Of a DNA stretch of 64,000 bases, positions 24,201-36,507 are shown piece by piece. The notes under the pieces were generated by a model. The model was not told where the DNA came from, searched no databases, and was given only the letters and a program-made list of their open reading frames with translations. Each line of letters begins with the position of its first letter. Within the stretch, counting starts at the first letter, position 1. The stretch is taken from the NCBI GenBank assembly GCA_944989445.1, contig CALYLW010001190.1, positions 152,920-216,919 on the forward strand. The letters are read 5' to 3'. This DNA comes from Ampullaceana balthica (taxonomy: Eukaryota; Mollusca; Gastropoda; Lymnaeidae). The position numbers were made by a program, and so were the translations under genes.

Positions 24201-26435
24201 TGTGAGAAAGTGTTAACATATTAACAGCAATAACTTTATGTTAAGCTGTGAAAACAAATAAATAAAGACGTATAGTGAACATGCCGCAATGACTTTAATA
24301 TCATATCGCTTTAAATAAAAAAAATACATTAGTTGATATGTGTCAACAAATGTAAGCACAATAATATCATAGTTGATATGTGTCAACATTATGTAAACAC
24401 AACAATATCATATTTGATCTAATTTCAGCCGTATCTACACATTAAGTTTTTCCTTTGAAATTTCGAGATTTCGGGATGTTAACCGATCATTTTCCCAGTT
24501 TCTTTCAATTTGATTTCAGGACCATGGTGACTAAAACAGTCAAATCCTTTGTCGACATATAAACACCTATGCCCCTGAAAAGAAGACGTCGAATTGTGAA
24601 AACACGGGGAGTCTCACAATGGCGAACGTTGGTCCCTGGACACATCTCAAGACTTGACTTACACACGTATCGCCCAACACATCCATGAACATACACTTTA
24701 TACTCCCAGATTCCCCCCCCCAAACAAATGTTGGAATGTACGCTGTCTCATAGCCACCACTCTAGCTAGTTGTAGGAAGCAAGTAAGACTTATTACATGA
24801 CATGTAAGGATACTAATGTCTTTCCCCTTGTGTCCAGGCGCACCTCTTCAGGAAAAATTACAAGTTGTACGGTAGCTTTACATAATAAGTACTGCACCTG
24901 GTGATCCTCAATCCTCATACCTTTACCTTTGCGTGTGAGGGGGGAAAAATAAAGGAAAAATATTTCATTAAAATGAATTTATAAAAAGCAATCTAAAAAT
25001 ACTTTATCAATTCTTATTTCGTATTTTTTAAACTGTATTTCGCTTTGTGTTTGTATTTATTCAAAGAAACTTGTGCCTAGCCCTAACCCTAACCATTACT
25101 CTAACCCTAAAATTGATATTAACCATTCAGGTTCATTGCCAGGAAGGGAGTGTGTTGCATTTTGTACACCTATTTGATGAATGACATATACATTATACTA
25201 TTGCTACAATTTTTAAAAAAAATATGTGTACCCAGTGCAAACCATGATTTTTAATTTGTTATTAAGTCTACATTCAATCAATTTAAAAACGTATCGCTTA
25301 TTACTTAAGTTTGTCTTACATTTGAAATAGTTTAGCACTGACCCCAAGGTCTGGCCCGTCCCTGGAAACAGTCAAATGTCATAGAATGATAAGTCTTAGA
25401 TTCTAAGTACAAGATGGTCAGTCCCAGATGGTAAATTCAAGATGGTAATTCCAAGATAATAAGTTCATAGTGGGAATTCCAAGATGGTATTCCAAGATAT
25501 TCAGTCCAAGATGTTTATTTCCAGATGGTAATTCCAAGATGATAATTTCGTATGATAATTCCAAAAGGGTAAGTCACACGGTACAGAATCTGTGTTTAGT
25601 GACATTCTATTTGTTAATTTTTTAACAAACGCTCAACAATGAAAGCTTCTCTGCTTGCTTGGACGTCTATTTTTTTATATAAAAAAAGATCCACTATCTA
25701 ATGATGTGTTTGAGAACGTCTTAAGAGACCCCGGAGTTGGGATAATTTGAGATTCACTGTAATCCTCCACGTAAACACAAAAACACATAGAACATAACGG
25801 ATGACAAAGAGGCATTTCAACTTGATCAACATTCTTACAAGGTAAATTAATTGACCAAATGACAACTCTTACGGCATCTGAAAAATTTAAGATGTTCATT
25901 TATATTTTAAAAAAATACGACTACATATTCATAATGCGAAGCCTAACGGGCGGATGGACAGACAGACCTACAGACAGTAGTGACGAGGTTTAAGCGAAAT
26001 GTGGGGTGGTGGTGCATGGGGGAGGGGGGCAGTACTCCGAGACCTGCTCGCCACCACGGACCCAGAGCCTTGACTCTTCAGTCGCACGTCTGCTTCCGAT
26101 CCCAGGCATGCCCGCTACATGACAGCAGTCGTCTGCTTGCATTAACGTGTTCCTACCGACTTCAGCGGTCGGGAGCCAATTACTTGTGTTGGTGCGCTGG
26201 CCAATTATTAGCGTGTTTCTTTTGGATAATTGGGAGGTAGGTGCGAAGAATGCGAATGTATTTTATTGTTTCGCTGAATCTTTCAGTATAATTGTGAACT
26301 CAAGTATTGTGATCTAGTTCATAAATAGCTAAGTACCCGAAAGGAGCAAAGGACAAAGAGATATACAACTATATACAGTATTAGTTTTAGGTAATTTCTG
26401 AGTAAGAATGCTGTGTGTTATTTTTTATGTTTGTA
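24201..26435. other. Unique spacer
   Basis: No gene is recognised. It contains the telomere-like repeat at 25081-25110, a degenerate run of GATGGTAATTCCAAGAT-like units (about 25405-25575), and a GC-richer pocket (25985-26240) with two CCAATTA motifs about 30 bp apart. Confidence 0.4.
25081..25110. repeat. Short interstitial telomere-like (CCCTAA) run
   Basis: CCCTAACCCTAACC, a diverged CATTACTCTAA and CCCTAA sit in 30 bp, equivalent to the TTAGGG repeat found at many metazoan telomeres. It is too short to be a telomere. Confidence 0.7.
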
Positions 26436-28505
26436 CTAGCAGACCCGTCGTGCGTTGCAAACGATCAAAGTAAAAAGGAATACATTTAAAGAAACCAATG
26501 AGTGGTATGTTTAAAAACAATTCTGAAGAAACCTTCGTGGAAGTGTGAAAAAAAAATCCAAGTTTCATTGCAAACGGATAAATAAATTAATAATTAAATA
26601 GCGTACAAAAGAAGAAACGATATTAAGGGCCCCGGCCCCAAAATGAGTGATATTATAGTTTTTTATTGCCATTGTACTCAAGCTATATTCCTCAATATCG
26701 TGTAAAATTGAATAAGGAATACAATGATTAAAGTTCAGTAAAAATACTTTTTCGAATGAATGGAAATTTAGAGTTCAGTGCCCTATAGTAATATAGGCTC
26801 TTAAGTTTTTATATTCTAAGTTTTGTCAAAATCCAGTTATTTTCTCAATATCTAACTCTTAAACTACTTTTTATAAAAATAGCGGGAAAATAACATTAAT
26901 GGGGCCCCTGGCCCATTCGGTGCAAGAGGTCAATTTCAAAAACCTGTTCATTTTAATTCATTTTTATTGTGGCTATATTTCGCAAGCTCTTTAAAAAGTT
27001 AATAGGAAAAATATCTTAAACATATACGAAAAAAAGATATTTGGGGCCCCGGCCCCGAAGATATTGGCATTAGAAGTTCAGTGTCTATAGTATTTTAATA
27101 TAGGCTACCAAGTTTTTGTATGCAAAGTTTGGTGAAGATCTATTCATTTACTAAGTAGCTAACGTAGAAACTAATTTTTATATAGCTCATATAAGATAAA
27201 AACGACATTAAGGGCCCCAGGGCCCATTCTGGGCTAGATATAAAGTTCAAAACACCTGTTCATTTCAATTAGTATAATAATTGATACATGTGTCATTATT
27301 TGTCAAGATTGTTAATGACTGAATGGTGAATAAAATCTTAAACGTTTAAAAAAAGTGGATTTTTGGGCCCCCAGCCCCAAAGGAATGAATATTAGCAGTT
27401 TAGTGCCCTATAGTATTTTAATATTGGCTATCAAATTATCATATACAAATTTTGGTTAAGATCCAACAATTTACACAGTAGCTAGCGCTTAAACTAATTT
27501 TTATATAGCTCATATAAGCAAAAAATGACATTATGGGCCCCCGGTGCCCCATGAGTGTTAAATTTAGAAAACAAAGTTGCCAGTTACCATCCCAGGTAGG
27601 TACTTAACAGTCTCCAAAAATTTCATGACGATCGGATGAATGGTTTAGTCAGCTATAAAGGACATGCACACACACACACACAGACATACTTTGATTTTTA
27701 TATATATAGATAGATATAAGGAAAAAAAGACATTTAGGGCCCCTGGGCCCATTTGGTGATAGATGTAAATTTCAAAAACCTTTTCATTTAATTAAGTTTC
27801 CTCATAGATATATTCCTCAAGATCGTGAAAAATTTAATTGGGGGAAAATACATTAAACATATACAAAGAAAAGACATTGGGGGCCCCCGGCCCCGAAGGA
27901 AAAGACATTTGAAGTTAAGTGCCCTATAGTATTTCAATATGGGCTACCAAGTTTTTGTATTCAAATTTTGGTTTAGATCCATTCATTTACTCAGTAGCTA
28001 ACGCATAAACTAATTTTTATATATCTTATATACGCAAAAAAAGACATTAAGGGCCCCGGGGCCCATTCAGTGCAAGATATAAAGTTCAAAACCCCTGTTC
28101 ATTTCCATTTGTATAATAATGGATACATGTGTCATTATTTGTCAAGATTGTTAATGACTGAATGGTAAATAAAATCTTAAACGTTTAAGAAATGTGAATT
28201 TTTGGGCCCCCTAGCCCCAAAGGAATGACTATTTGCAGTTCAGTGCCCTATAGTATTTTAATATTGGCTATCAAGTTGTCATATACAAAGTTTGGTTAAG
28301 ATCCAACAATTTACACAGTAGCTAGCGCTTAAACTAATTTTTATATAGCTCATATTAGCAAAAAATGACATTATGGGCCCCCGGTGCCCCATGAGTGTTA
28401 AATGTAGAAAACAAAGTTGCCAGTTACCATCCCAGGTAGGTACTTAACAGTCTCCAAAAATGTCATGACGATCGGATGAACGGTTTAGTCAGCTATAAAG
28501 GACAT

Positions 28506-28542
<37 letters not shown>

Positions 28543-29415
28543 CACAGACATACTTTGATTTTTATATATATAGATAGAAGATATTTTTTTAAAAGACATT
28601 TAGGGCCCCTAGGCCCATTTGGTGATAGATGTAAATTTCAAAAACCTTTTCATTTAATTAAGTTTCCTCATAGATATATTCCTGAAGATCGTGAAAAATT
28701 GAATGGGGGAAAATACATTAAACATATACGAAGAAAAGACATTGTGGGCCCCCGGCCCCGAAGGAATTGATATTTGAAGTTATGTGCCCTATAGTATTTT
28801 AATATGGGCTACCAAGTTTTTGTATTCAAATTTTGGTTTAGATCCATTCATTTACTCAGTAGCTAACGCATAAACTAATTTTTATATATCTTATATAAGC
28901 AAAAAAAACATTAAGGGCCCCGGGGCCCATTCAGTGCAAGATATAAAGTTCAAAACCCCTGTTCATTTCAATTTGTATAATAATGGATACATGTGTCATT
29001 ATTTGTCAAGATTGTTAATGACTGAATGGTGAATAAAATCTTAAACGTTTAAGAAATGTGAATTTTTGGGCCCTCCGCCCCAAAGGAATGACTATTTGCA
29101 GTTCAGTGCCCTATAGTATTTTAATATTGGCTATCAAGTTGTCATATACAAAGTTTGGTTAAGATCCAACAATNTACACAGTAGCTAGCACTTAAACTAA
29201 TTTTTATTTAGTTCATATAAGAAAAAAATGACTTTATGGGCCCCCGGTGCCCCTTGAGTGTTAAATTTAGAAAACAAAGTTGCCAGTTACCATCTCAGGT
29301 AGGTACTTAACAGTCTCCAAAAATTTCATGACGATCGGATGAATGGTTTAGTCAGCTATAAAGGACATGCACACACACACACAAACAGACATACTTTGAT
29401 TTTTATATATATAGA
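26436..29415 (-). mobile_element. Composite Helitron-like array (three tandem units, about 3 kb)
   Basis: On the minus strand the 5' end reads TCTATATATATAAAAATC after an A (29416), and the 3' end reads GACGGGTCTGCTAG before a T (26435): the Helitron A|T target rule, with a 3' terminus like that of the 6.2-kb element. Internal copies of the 5' end near 27716 and 28572 divide it into three units of about 1280, 856 and 843 bp, the last two very similar. Each unit has 150-170-bp sub-blocks, each marked by a GGGCCC-rich palindrome, and a (CA)n tract. No Rep/helicase ORF. One ambiguous base lies at 29174. Confidence 0.75.
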
Positions 29416-29831
29416 TGTGTAAAAAAAGAGAGGGTGGCGTTTCTTACAAATATTTGAATTAAACAAAAATAAAACTACACTCTGCATTAAAATGCTCGAT
29501 TAGATAAGATAAACTTTATTTGATTGCTAAATATTGTTCAGTAACATGAAAGTCATATTGGCATATTGGCTCTTTTTAAAAAAATTAATGATGACGTCAT
29601 GGCTCTGTTAAACAAAGAAACGTTTAATTATTTTTGTTTTCACCAAACACTTACACATTATTTGAACACAGTATTGTAGATCAGTAGATGAGTAGACTAT
29701 TTGACCAATTGACCAATAGACGAGGAGACAATATAACCACAAGACCATTAGACCAGTTCGTCAGTATACCCGTTGGTTAGCAGACAAAGTTGACCAGTGT
29801 ATCCGTATGTCAATATTCAGCCCTATCGTAT
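29416..29831. other. AT-rich spacer
   Basis: A GATAAGATAAAC motif near 29500 recalls the LINE/SINE tail, and a TGACGTCA lies near 29592. Otherwise nothing is recognised. Confidence 0.4.
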
Positions 29832-30480
29832 CAGTTACAGACGCTCAGACTATACAGAAGATTATCGCGCCCTACGCTTATCCGTGGTTTGTGTCTAGTC
29901 CTGCATTCTTATAAGAGTTTTAAATCTTGATAAAGTGTTGGTTTTCCCGCGTTTCTTCAGGCAACCCATTCCATGTCCGAATTCCGGACTGGAAGAACGA
30001 GAATTTGTATTTGCTTTTCTAGCTTACGGAATAAGAAAGGTGTTTTTATCCTTAATTATGTCTATCTGAGGGTTGTATTAAATTATTTTTGTGTTGTATT
30101 TCTAAATTAGAGTTAATTGCTTTATGTATGATTACTACTTTACTCTGGTTCTTCTATCCTCTAGTGTTTCAAGGTTTAATGATTTAACTAGTGGTGTTAT
30201 TTTTGTCAGTTTTGAATATTCTCCAGTAATGAATCTGGCAGCTCTTTTTTAAAATTTGTTTTAGTTTTATCAATATTTTCTTTGGTGGATGGGTCCCATA
30301 CAGACGATGCATATTCTAGTACATGTCTCACCAAAGTGAGGTTACATTTTAGCTTTATGTTAGTATTACATCTGTAAAAGTTTCTCTTTATAACGCCTAA
30401 GGTTTTGTTTGATTTGTTTTTAATTACTTCATTGACATGGGGATTCCCTGATGATTTCTCATTTATTATTATTCCTTAAT
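29832..30480 (-). pseudogene. LINE 3' end fragment
   Basis: On the minus strand this is the same 3' region as at 23.1-23.8 kb. The tail complement ACAGACGCTCAGACTATACA begins at 29837, followed by the block encoding the C-terminal WN signature (about 29960-30010) and further upstream RT-thumb sequence to about 30480. Multiple stops; 5'-truncated. Confidence 0.8.
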
Positions 30481-30885
30481 ATGATTATCCATCATGGCCA
30501 TCGTTTAGTATCTGAGGTACAAACCTTCTAGTTTGTTAACGAACCCTAGCAATGTCTCTACAATAGACCATTGTACCAAACACATACTTATTTCGAAGTG
30601 ATTATTCGGAGATAACGCTGGGCATTATAAGCAGATATTTCCCATGATTCTTAGTGTCATACGCAAATGTTTTTGGCTGGTCATGTGACTACTTGCCGAT
30701 TTGATATTTGATTTTTAAAAATTCATACAATTCATGAGCTTCTGTGGTCTCAGGGTTAGGGCATTAGATTCTTGAACTCTAAGTGTCAAGTGGAGTTTCG
30801 ATTGAGTCTTTTTTTTTAAGGTTGTAGTTTCAGTTTTAGGGTCTGGGTTAGGTTTAGTTGTCTATTTTTAAATTAAAATAGAAAT
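30481..30885. other. AT-rich spacer
   Basis: Nothing recognised. Confidence 0.4.
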
Positions 30886-32478
30886 AAAAAACAAACCCGT
30901 AAAAACAAAGTTTTTGACTATAAATCCCTTATATATGAGACATAACTAACAGTATTGATTATTTTCAAACGCTACAAACATTTACAGACTGAATCTGTCT
31001 TAACTCAACTTTGCTTCATAGGGGGGGGGGCGAGCTCAGCATGACACGTAAAATGTAAACAAAAGCACGCCGGTACTTCGATGGGTCGCCTCAATGCGTC
31101 AACTCAAACTCTCACGTGGTAAAAAAAACAATAACAAACAGTGAATTTGAATTACATACGTTATATTAGGATAAACTAAAAATGCATTAATTTAATTACG
31201 GTACGTTTGATCGATCTGAAATTTTGATTCGATGCATTGTTAGGTGAGACGGGCCCGTGTGCCAAATTTCAGCTCGATCGGATCACGGTAAGTGGGTCAT
31301 TTTTTACTTCTGTTTTTCCGCCCGCCCAAGACAGAGAGAGATGACGACAGAACGACAGAGAGACAGAGAGAGACGGCGGTGAAGTTAATATAAGGGATTT
31401 AAAAAACAAACCCATAAAAACAAAGTTTTTGACTATAAATCCCTTATATATGAGACATAACTAAAAGTATTTACAAACATTTACAGACTGAATCTGTCTT
31501 AACTCAACTTTGCCTCATAACCCTGAAGAGGGGAAAAGTCTGGTCACTGATTCGCTTGACCGAGCTTAGTGTGACACGTAAAATGTAAACAAAAGCACCC
31601 CGGTACTTCGAATAGGTCGCCTCAACGCGTCAACTCCAACTTTCACGTGGTAAAAAAACAATAACAAACAGTGAATTTGAATTACATACGTTATATTAGG
31701 ATAAACTAAAAATGCATTAATTTAAGTACGGTACTTTCGATCAATCTGAAATTTTGATACGCGGCATTGTTAGGTGAGACGGGTCCGTGTGCCGAATTTC
31801 AGCTCGATCGGATCACGGGAAGGGGGTCATTTTTGACTTTTGTTTTTCCACCCGCCCAAGACAGAGAGAGATGATGACACGGCGGTGAAGTTAATATAAG
31901 GGATTTAATAAAACAAACCCGTAAAAACAAAGTTTTTGACTATAAATCCCTTATATATGAGACATAACTAACAGTATTGATTATTTTCAAACGCTACAAA
32001 CATTTACTGAATCTGTCTTAACTCAACATTGCTTCATAACCCTGGGTGGAGGGGGCGTGGTGGGGGTGGGTGGGGGTAGAGGGGAAAAGTCTGGTCTTCG
32101 ATCGCTTGACCGAGCTCAGCGTGACACGTAAAATGTAAACAAAAGCACGCCGGTGCTTCGATGGGTCGCCACAACGCGTCTACTCAAACTTTCACGTGGA
32201 CAAAAAACAATAACAAACAGTGAGTTTGAATTACATACGTTATATAAGGATAAACTAAAAATGCATTAATTTAATTACGGTACGTTCGATGGATCTGAAA
32301 TTTTGATACGATGCATTGTTAGGTTAGACGGGTCCGTGTGCCAAATTTCAGCTCGATCGGATCACGGGAAATGGGTCATTTTCGACTTTTGTTTTTCCGC
32401 CCGCCCAAGACAGAGAGAGATGATGACAGACAGAGAGAGAGAGAGAGAGACGGCCGCGAAGTTAATATAAGGGATTTA
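30886..32478 (+). repeat. Tandem trimer of the TAAATCCCTTATAT family (locus 2)
   Basis: Units 30921-31401, 31436-31907 and 31943-32478 each begin TAAATCCCTTATATATGAGA and end GTTAATATAAGGGATTTA. Each is preceded by a linker of about 35 bp (AACAAACCCGTAAAAACAAA then GTTTTTGACTA). Every unit has an internal inverted repeat: TCGATCGATCTGAAATTTTG and, about 45 bp on, CCAAATTTCAGCTCGATCGG. A GA-rich tract (AGACAGAGAGAGATGA) of variable length precedes the right end. No ORF. Confidence 0.88.
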
Positions 32479-32956
32479 AAAAGATTGCGACGGGTCGAGT
32501 GTATCTAGAAATCCGTTTCATGATTTATTGCCGCACAAATGTACAAATTAATTTATTTTTTATTTCAAAAAATTAATTTATTAAATAAATGAAATAATTA
32601 ATTTTTAAAAAAAATATTTTTTTTAAATATTTATTTGAATAACCTGTATATTAGTGTAATCTTAATGATAAAATTGTCTAAGACTGTAATGAGGCCATGG
32701 AGAAAGGACGTTATCTATAAGTGTATGGATAATCTTGAAAATGACAACAAAACAATGAAAGAATTGGCTAGAGATTTTTGTCAGCGAACCTAGTTAATGT
32801 CTCCTTTGATTAAAGGCGAATTAAGATTTTCATTTGTCTGTTTAAATCTTAAGTTTGTTCGCTTAAGCAGACTTCTGGCCGATACATTTGTTGTGTTGCT
32901 GTGGGGTTGTTGTTTTTTTTTCAAGCTAGCCCATACCCTGTCGTAAAACTTCATTT
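32479..32956. other. AT-rich spacer
   Basis: Nothing recognised. Confidence 0.4.
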
Positions 32957-33290
32957 ATTTTATCTTATCTATCTTATCTTATCTTATCTGTTACAGACGC
33001 TCCTTCTATACCGAAGATTATTCCGTTGTACGCTTATCCATGGTTTATGTCTAGTCTTGTGTTTTTATTAGAATTCTTAAATGTTGAAAGAATGTTGGTT
33101 TTCCTGGTTTCCTCATGTAAGCCACTCTACGTCCTGATTCCGGAAGAGAAACACGAGAATTTGCATGTGTTTGCTCTTGCATACGGAAGAAGAAAAGTGT
33201 TTTTCTCCCTATGTCTATTTGAAACATTATTACATGATTATCTTAATTCAACGAAGACTCATCAAATTCAAAGTGATTGCTAGAAAATTC
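32957..33290 (-). pseudogene. LINE 3' end fragment with (TTATC)n tail
   Basis: The plus strand shows repeated TTATC and then ACAGACGCTCCTTCTATACC, the complement of the LINE tail. It runs into CGCTTATCCATGGTTTATGT and the C-terminal RT region (about 33110-33200). It is short and broken, and the same family as the fragments at 5.9, 23.1 and 29.8 kb. Confidence 0.8.
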
Positions 33291-34171
33291 ACGTTTCTTC
33301 TTTGTTTTAATACTTAAGATAATTTTGGGAAGTCCTAAGTTTGATTTGAGTTAAATTTAAGTTGCTTCCATATTTTTTTTCCACAAAAGCTAGATAGCAT
33401 TTGAGAAATGTCGCCTGGCCATTACTGCGATACTCCACACCGCAAACATAAACCGAGAACTACATAAAAGGTAAAGACATTTCTGTGTTCACAAGCCACA
33501 TGTCTCTCCTTTTTCTTGTCAATCAGCAGTGTCTTGCGGGATTCAAATCTTTTCTACGAGTGTGCACAATCGTTTCCTATAGATAGCTGTCAGCGCCGCG
33601 ACCAGGATATTACGATTGACAGACGAAGTGTCCATTTTTTGGGGGTCAAATTTTACGTCACCTATTCCAACACTGCAAACATTTCTCGGGTAACAGACTT
33701 TGTTATCCGCCCTTTGCACCCCGATTCCTTAGGCGTAAAAACCCCAAACAATTTACAGTTCAATTTGCATCCGGGATTTGTGACATAAGCTTCTAGGTAG
33801 AAACCTATTTTCTAACTGTTGGCTCACTGCCGCATTGGGTTTCACTGGTAAATAAGGACGCTACATGTGTTTGAAACGTAGACATTATCTCGTTAAAATA
33901 AATATAAAAGATGTATTCCTAAAGATATTGAATTAAGTCGTAAGGGTCAAGTATTAAGAAAATACATTTTCATTTGGCAGAGATCGTTTGGATAAGAAAA
34001 GAAACTCGTGACAACCACCCTATTCATCATAGCAACATACTTATTGACTCTTGGATCACGTGCGGCAAGACCCAACGATGTATGCTCCTCATTGCTCAGG
34101 GTCTGTAGTAAAATACTCGTCAACCCATTTTAGTACCGACAAAAAAAATGATCTAAACTAAGAAGGAAACT
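33291..34171. other. Unique spacer
   Basis: A 90-codon plus-strand frame (33516-33785) has no recognisable domain. No repeat boundary seen. Confidence 0.35.
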
Positions 34172-34521
34172 TTGTTTAACTGATAGAGGAGTCTAGAATT
34201 GTTTAACTGATAGAGGAGTCTAGAATTGTTTAACTGATAGAGGAGTCTAGAATTGTTTAACTGATAGAGGAGTCTAGAATTGTTTAACTGATAGAGGAGT
34301 CTAGAATTGTTTGACTGATAGAGGAGTCTAGAATTGTTTGACTGATAGAGGGGTCTAGAATTGTTTAACTGATAGAGGGTCTAAATTGTACTGATAGAGG
34401 AGTCTAGAATTGTTTGACTGATAGAGGGGTCTAGAATTGTTTAACTGATAGAGGAGTCTAGAATTGTTTAACTGATAGAGGAGTCTAGAATTGTTTAACT
34501 GATAGAGGAGTCTAGAATTGT
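34172..34521. repeat. 27-bp minisatellite, about 13 copies
   Basis: The unit is GTTTAACTGATAGAGGAGTC followed by TAGAATT. One copy near 34380 carries deletions. Confidence 0.92.
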
Positions 34522-35272
34522 GAGTCGGATTTTAATCCGTAGTAAACGAAACACATTTCTGCCTCCTAGTTTGATTGTAGAGTTAAACTGAAGATTTTCT
34601 CTCAAATAATTTCACCTTTTATAACGTTTAACTTTTGACTCGCAATAGTCTAAGTCTTTTTGAGACCCTTTGCCAAATTTCGAGATTTCGTATTCCTTTA
34701 CGCAAATCAATTTTTTTTAAAATCATTTTTCCAGGCAACGTCAAAATTGGCATACTCAATATCCGTGACTCCCTGTAGCCGCACGCAAGGGTTGCCATCA
34801 ACGCGACACGTCCACTAGTACGTTTTGCTCAATACTTGTTAGTGCACTTATCTAGTTAAATGTTGAGAACCGCATTCGACATTTCACTATAGCCATGTGT
34901 GTGCGTGTTGGGGTATTAGGGCCTGAGTGGATTTTTTTTCTTTGTGCGAGTCTACTCTTTAATAAGTGAAATAAAGATAAGTTAGATAAACAAATTAGAA
35001 AACATCATTTATTTCTCCACGACTGTTAAACAGCAGTGTCCGTCTACCATTTCATTTGCGTTCCCACCATGTAAGCAGCTTTTTTTCTTTAGTCCCGTTG
35101 AGTTCCCGTATTGTGCGTTTGCATGAGTGTGAGTGAATATAAGTGTGGGTGTGTGTTTATGTGTGAGTGTGTATGTATGTGCGATTGTGGGTGTGGTCGT
35201 GGTCCTTATTTTTATTTACTTATTTGTGTGGAGAGCGATTCCTTTTCCACGAATCCCGCCGAAGGACTAAGG
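34522..35272. other. Unique spacer with a GT-rich tract
   Basis: 35120-35215 is GTGTGT-rich. No gene is recognised. Confidence 0.4.
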
Positions 35273-35582
35273 CTCGCGAGCCAGATGTGGCTCTATTGAA
35301 GGTTGCATCTGGCTCTCAGACAAATGTTCGATTATTTTTTAAAAAAAAGTTTATTCAGATTCCTTTGATCTACCTATTAATTGCATATAAAATAAAATAC
35401 ATAACAATGATATAAAAAACAATTATGAGACATAATTATTGTACTTTTAATGTTGAAATTACACAAAATGCACATATTAACTTGAATTTTAGTTATAAAC
35501 ATAATGTATGGCTCTCACAGAATTACTTTTCAAAATATGTGGTGTTTATGGCTCTCTCAGCAAAAAGATTTCCCGACCCCTG
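35273..35582. mobile_element. Non-autonomous hAT element, 310 bp
   Basis: GACTAAGG occurs at 35265-35272 and 35583-35590, a perfect 8-bp duplication. The right end TTTCCCGACCCCTG is a canonical hAT terminus; the left terminus is degraded to CTCGCGAGCC, followed by AGATGTGGCTCT. GGCTCTC and GTGGCTC subterminal motifs occur at both ends. Confidence 0.8.
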
Positions 35583-36507
35583 GACTAAGGGATGACTTTC
35601 CAATAGTTGTTTTACCAAAAGCAGTGCTCATATGTTGTACCATGTATCAAACGCATCCGCCTTTACGTCGTTATGTTTTGGGGGAGGAGCGGGGCTGAAC
35701 TGAAAAAGGGTCGTCAAAAATAGATTTGAACCGTGTAAACTTTGCTTATATCAAAATATAATGAATCAGCGGATACCAGTCAGGTCAAGCGCTCACATAA
35801 GTGTTTGTTAAGCACACACAAGGACAAGAACTGGATGATAGGATTTCAAAGTAAAGCCGTGTCATTTCCATCCATCCCCTTCAACAATTAAAAAAAAACA
35901 AAAAAAAACAGGATGTCATCATCAAAAATTGTATACTTGACAGGGCTTCTTGCGGGGATAGATTTTAGAGCAAGTCCTTGAAACACGTAAGCGTGCTCTT
36001 AGAGTTGACTCTAAAACAACTGATAAGTTACACGAAGTTGAAATACCTATACACGTGGAATGATTTTCATATGGCTTACAGGTCTCCCCCGGAGAACTCT
36101 CCTAGCACCTCACACCAAATTCAAATGGGACTTAAACCTAGGGGACACAAAAAAAAACAAGGCCTAAAGCGCCTTCCCAAACAGTTTTACTGACAAGGAA
36201 GTGGTGAAAATCGGCACAGCGTCGGCACTACAACGTTTGAGCATAAACATATCTATTTTACCATGGATAGTCACTAGTTAAGGGGATGGTCACACCTGCG
36301 TGCCTAAAGGAACAAAAAACACTTAAATTAAACGACTCCTTTTACACATGTATACCAATTAAGACAATAACAAACCGACAGAAGATCTCTCGACATAATC
36401 TAGCAACAAAATTTTGTAATATAAATGAAAACACGTTTTTGTTAGCTGCGAGAAAAGTTAAATATTTTTCACCAGCCCTGAAGACGAAAGTAATAGGCCT
36501 AACTTTT
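35583..36507. other. Unique spacer
   Basis: Frames of 64-79 codons have no resemblance to known families. Confidence 0.35.
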
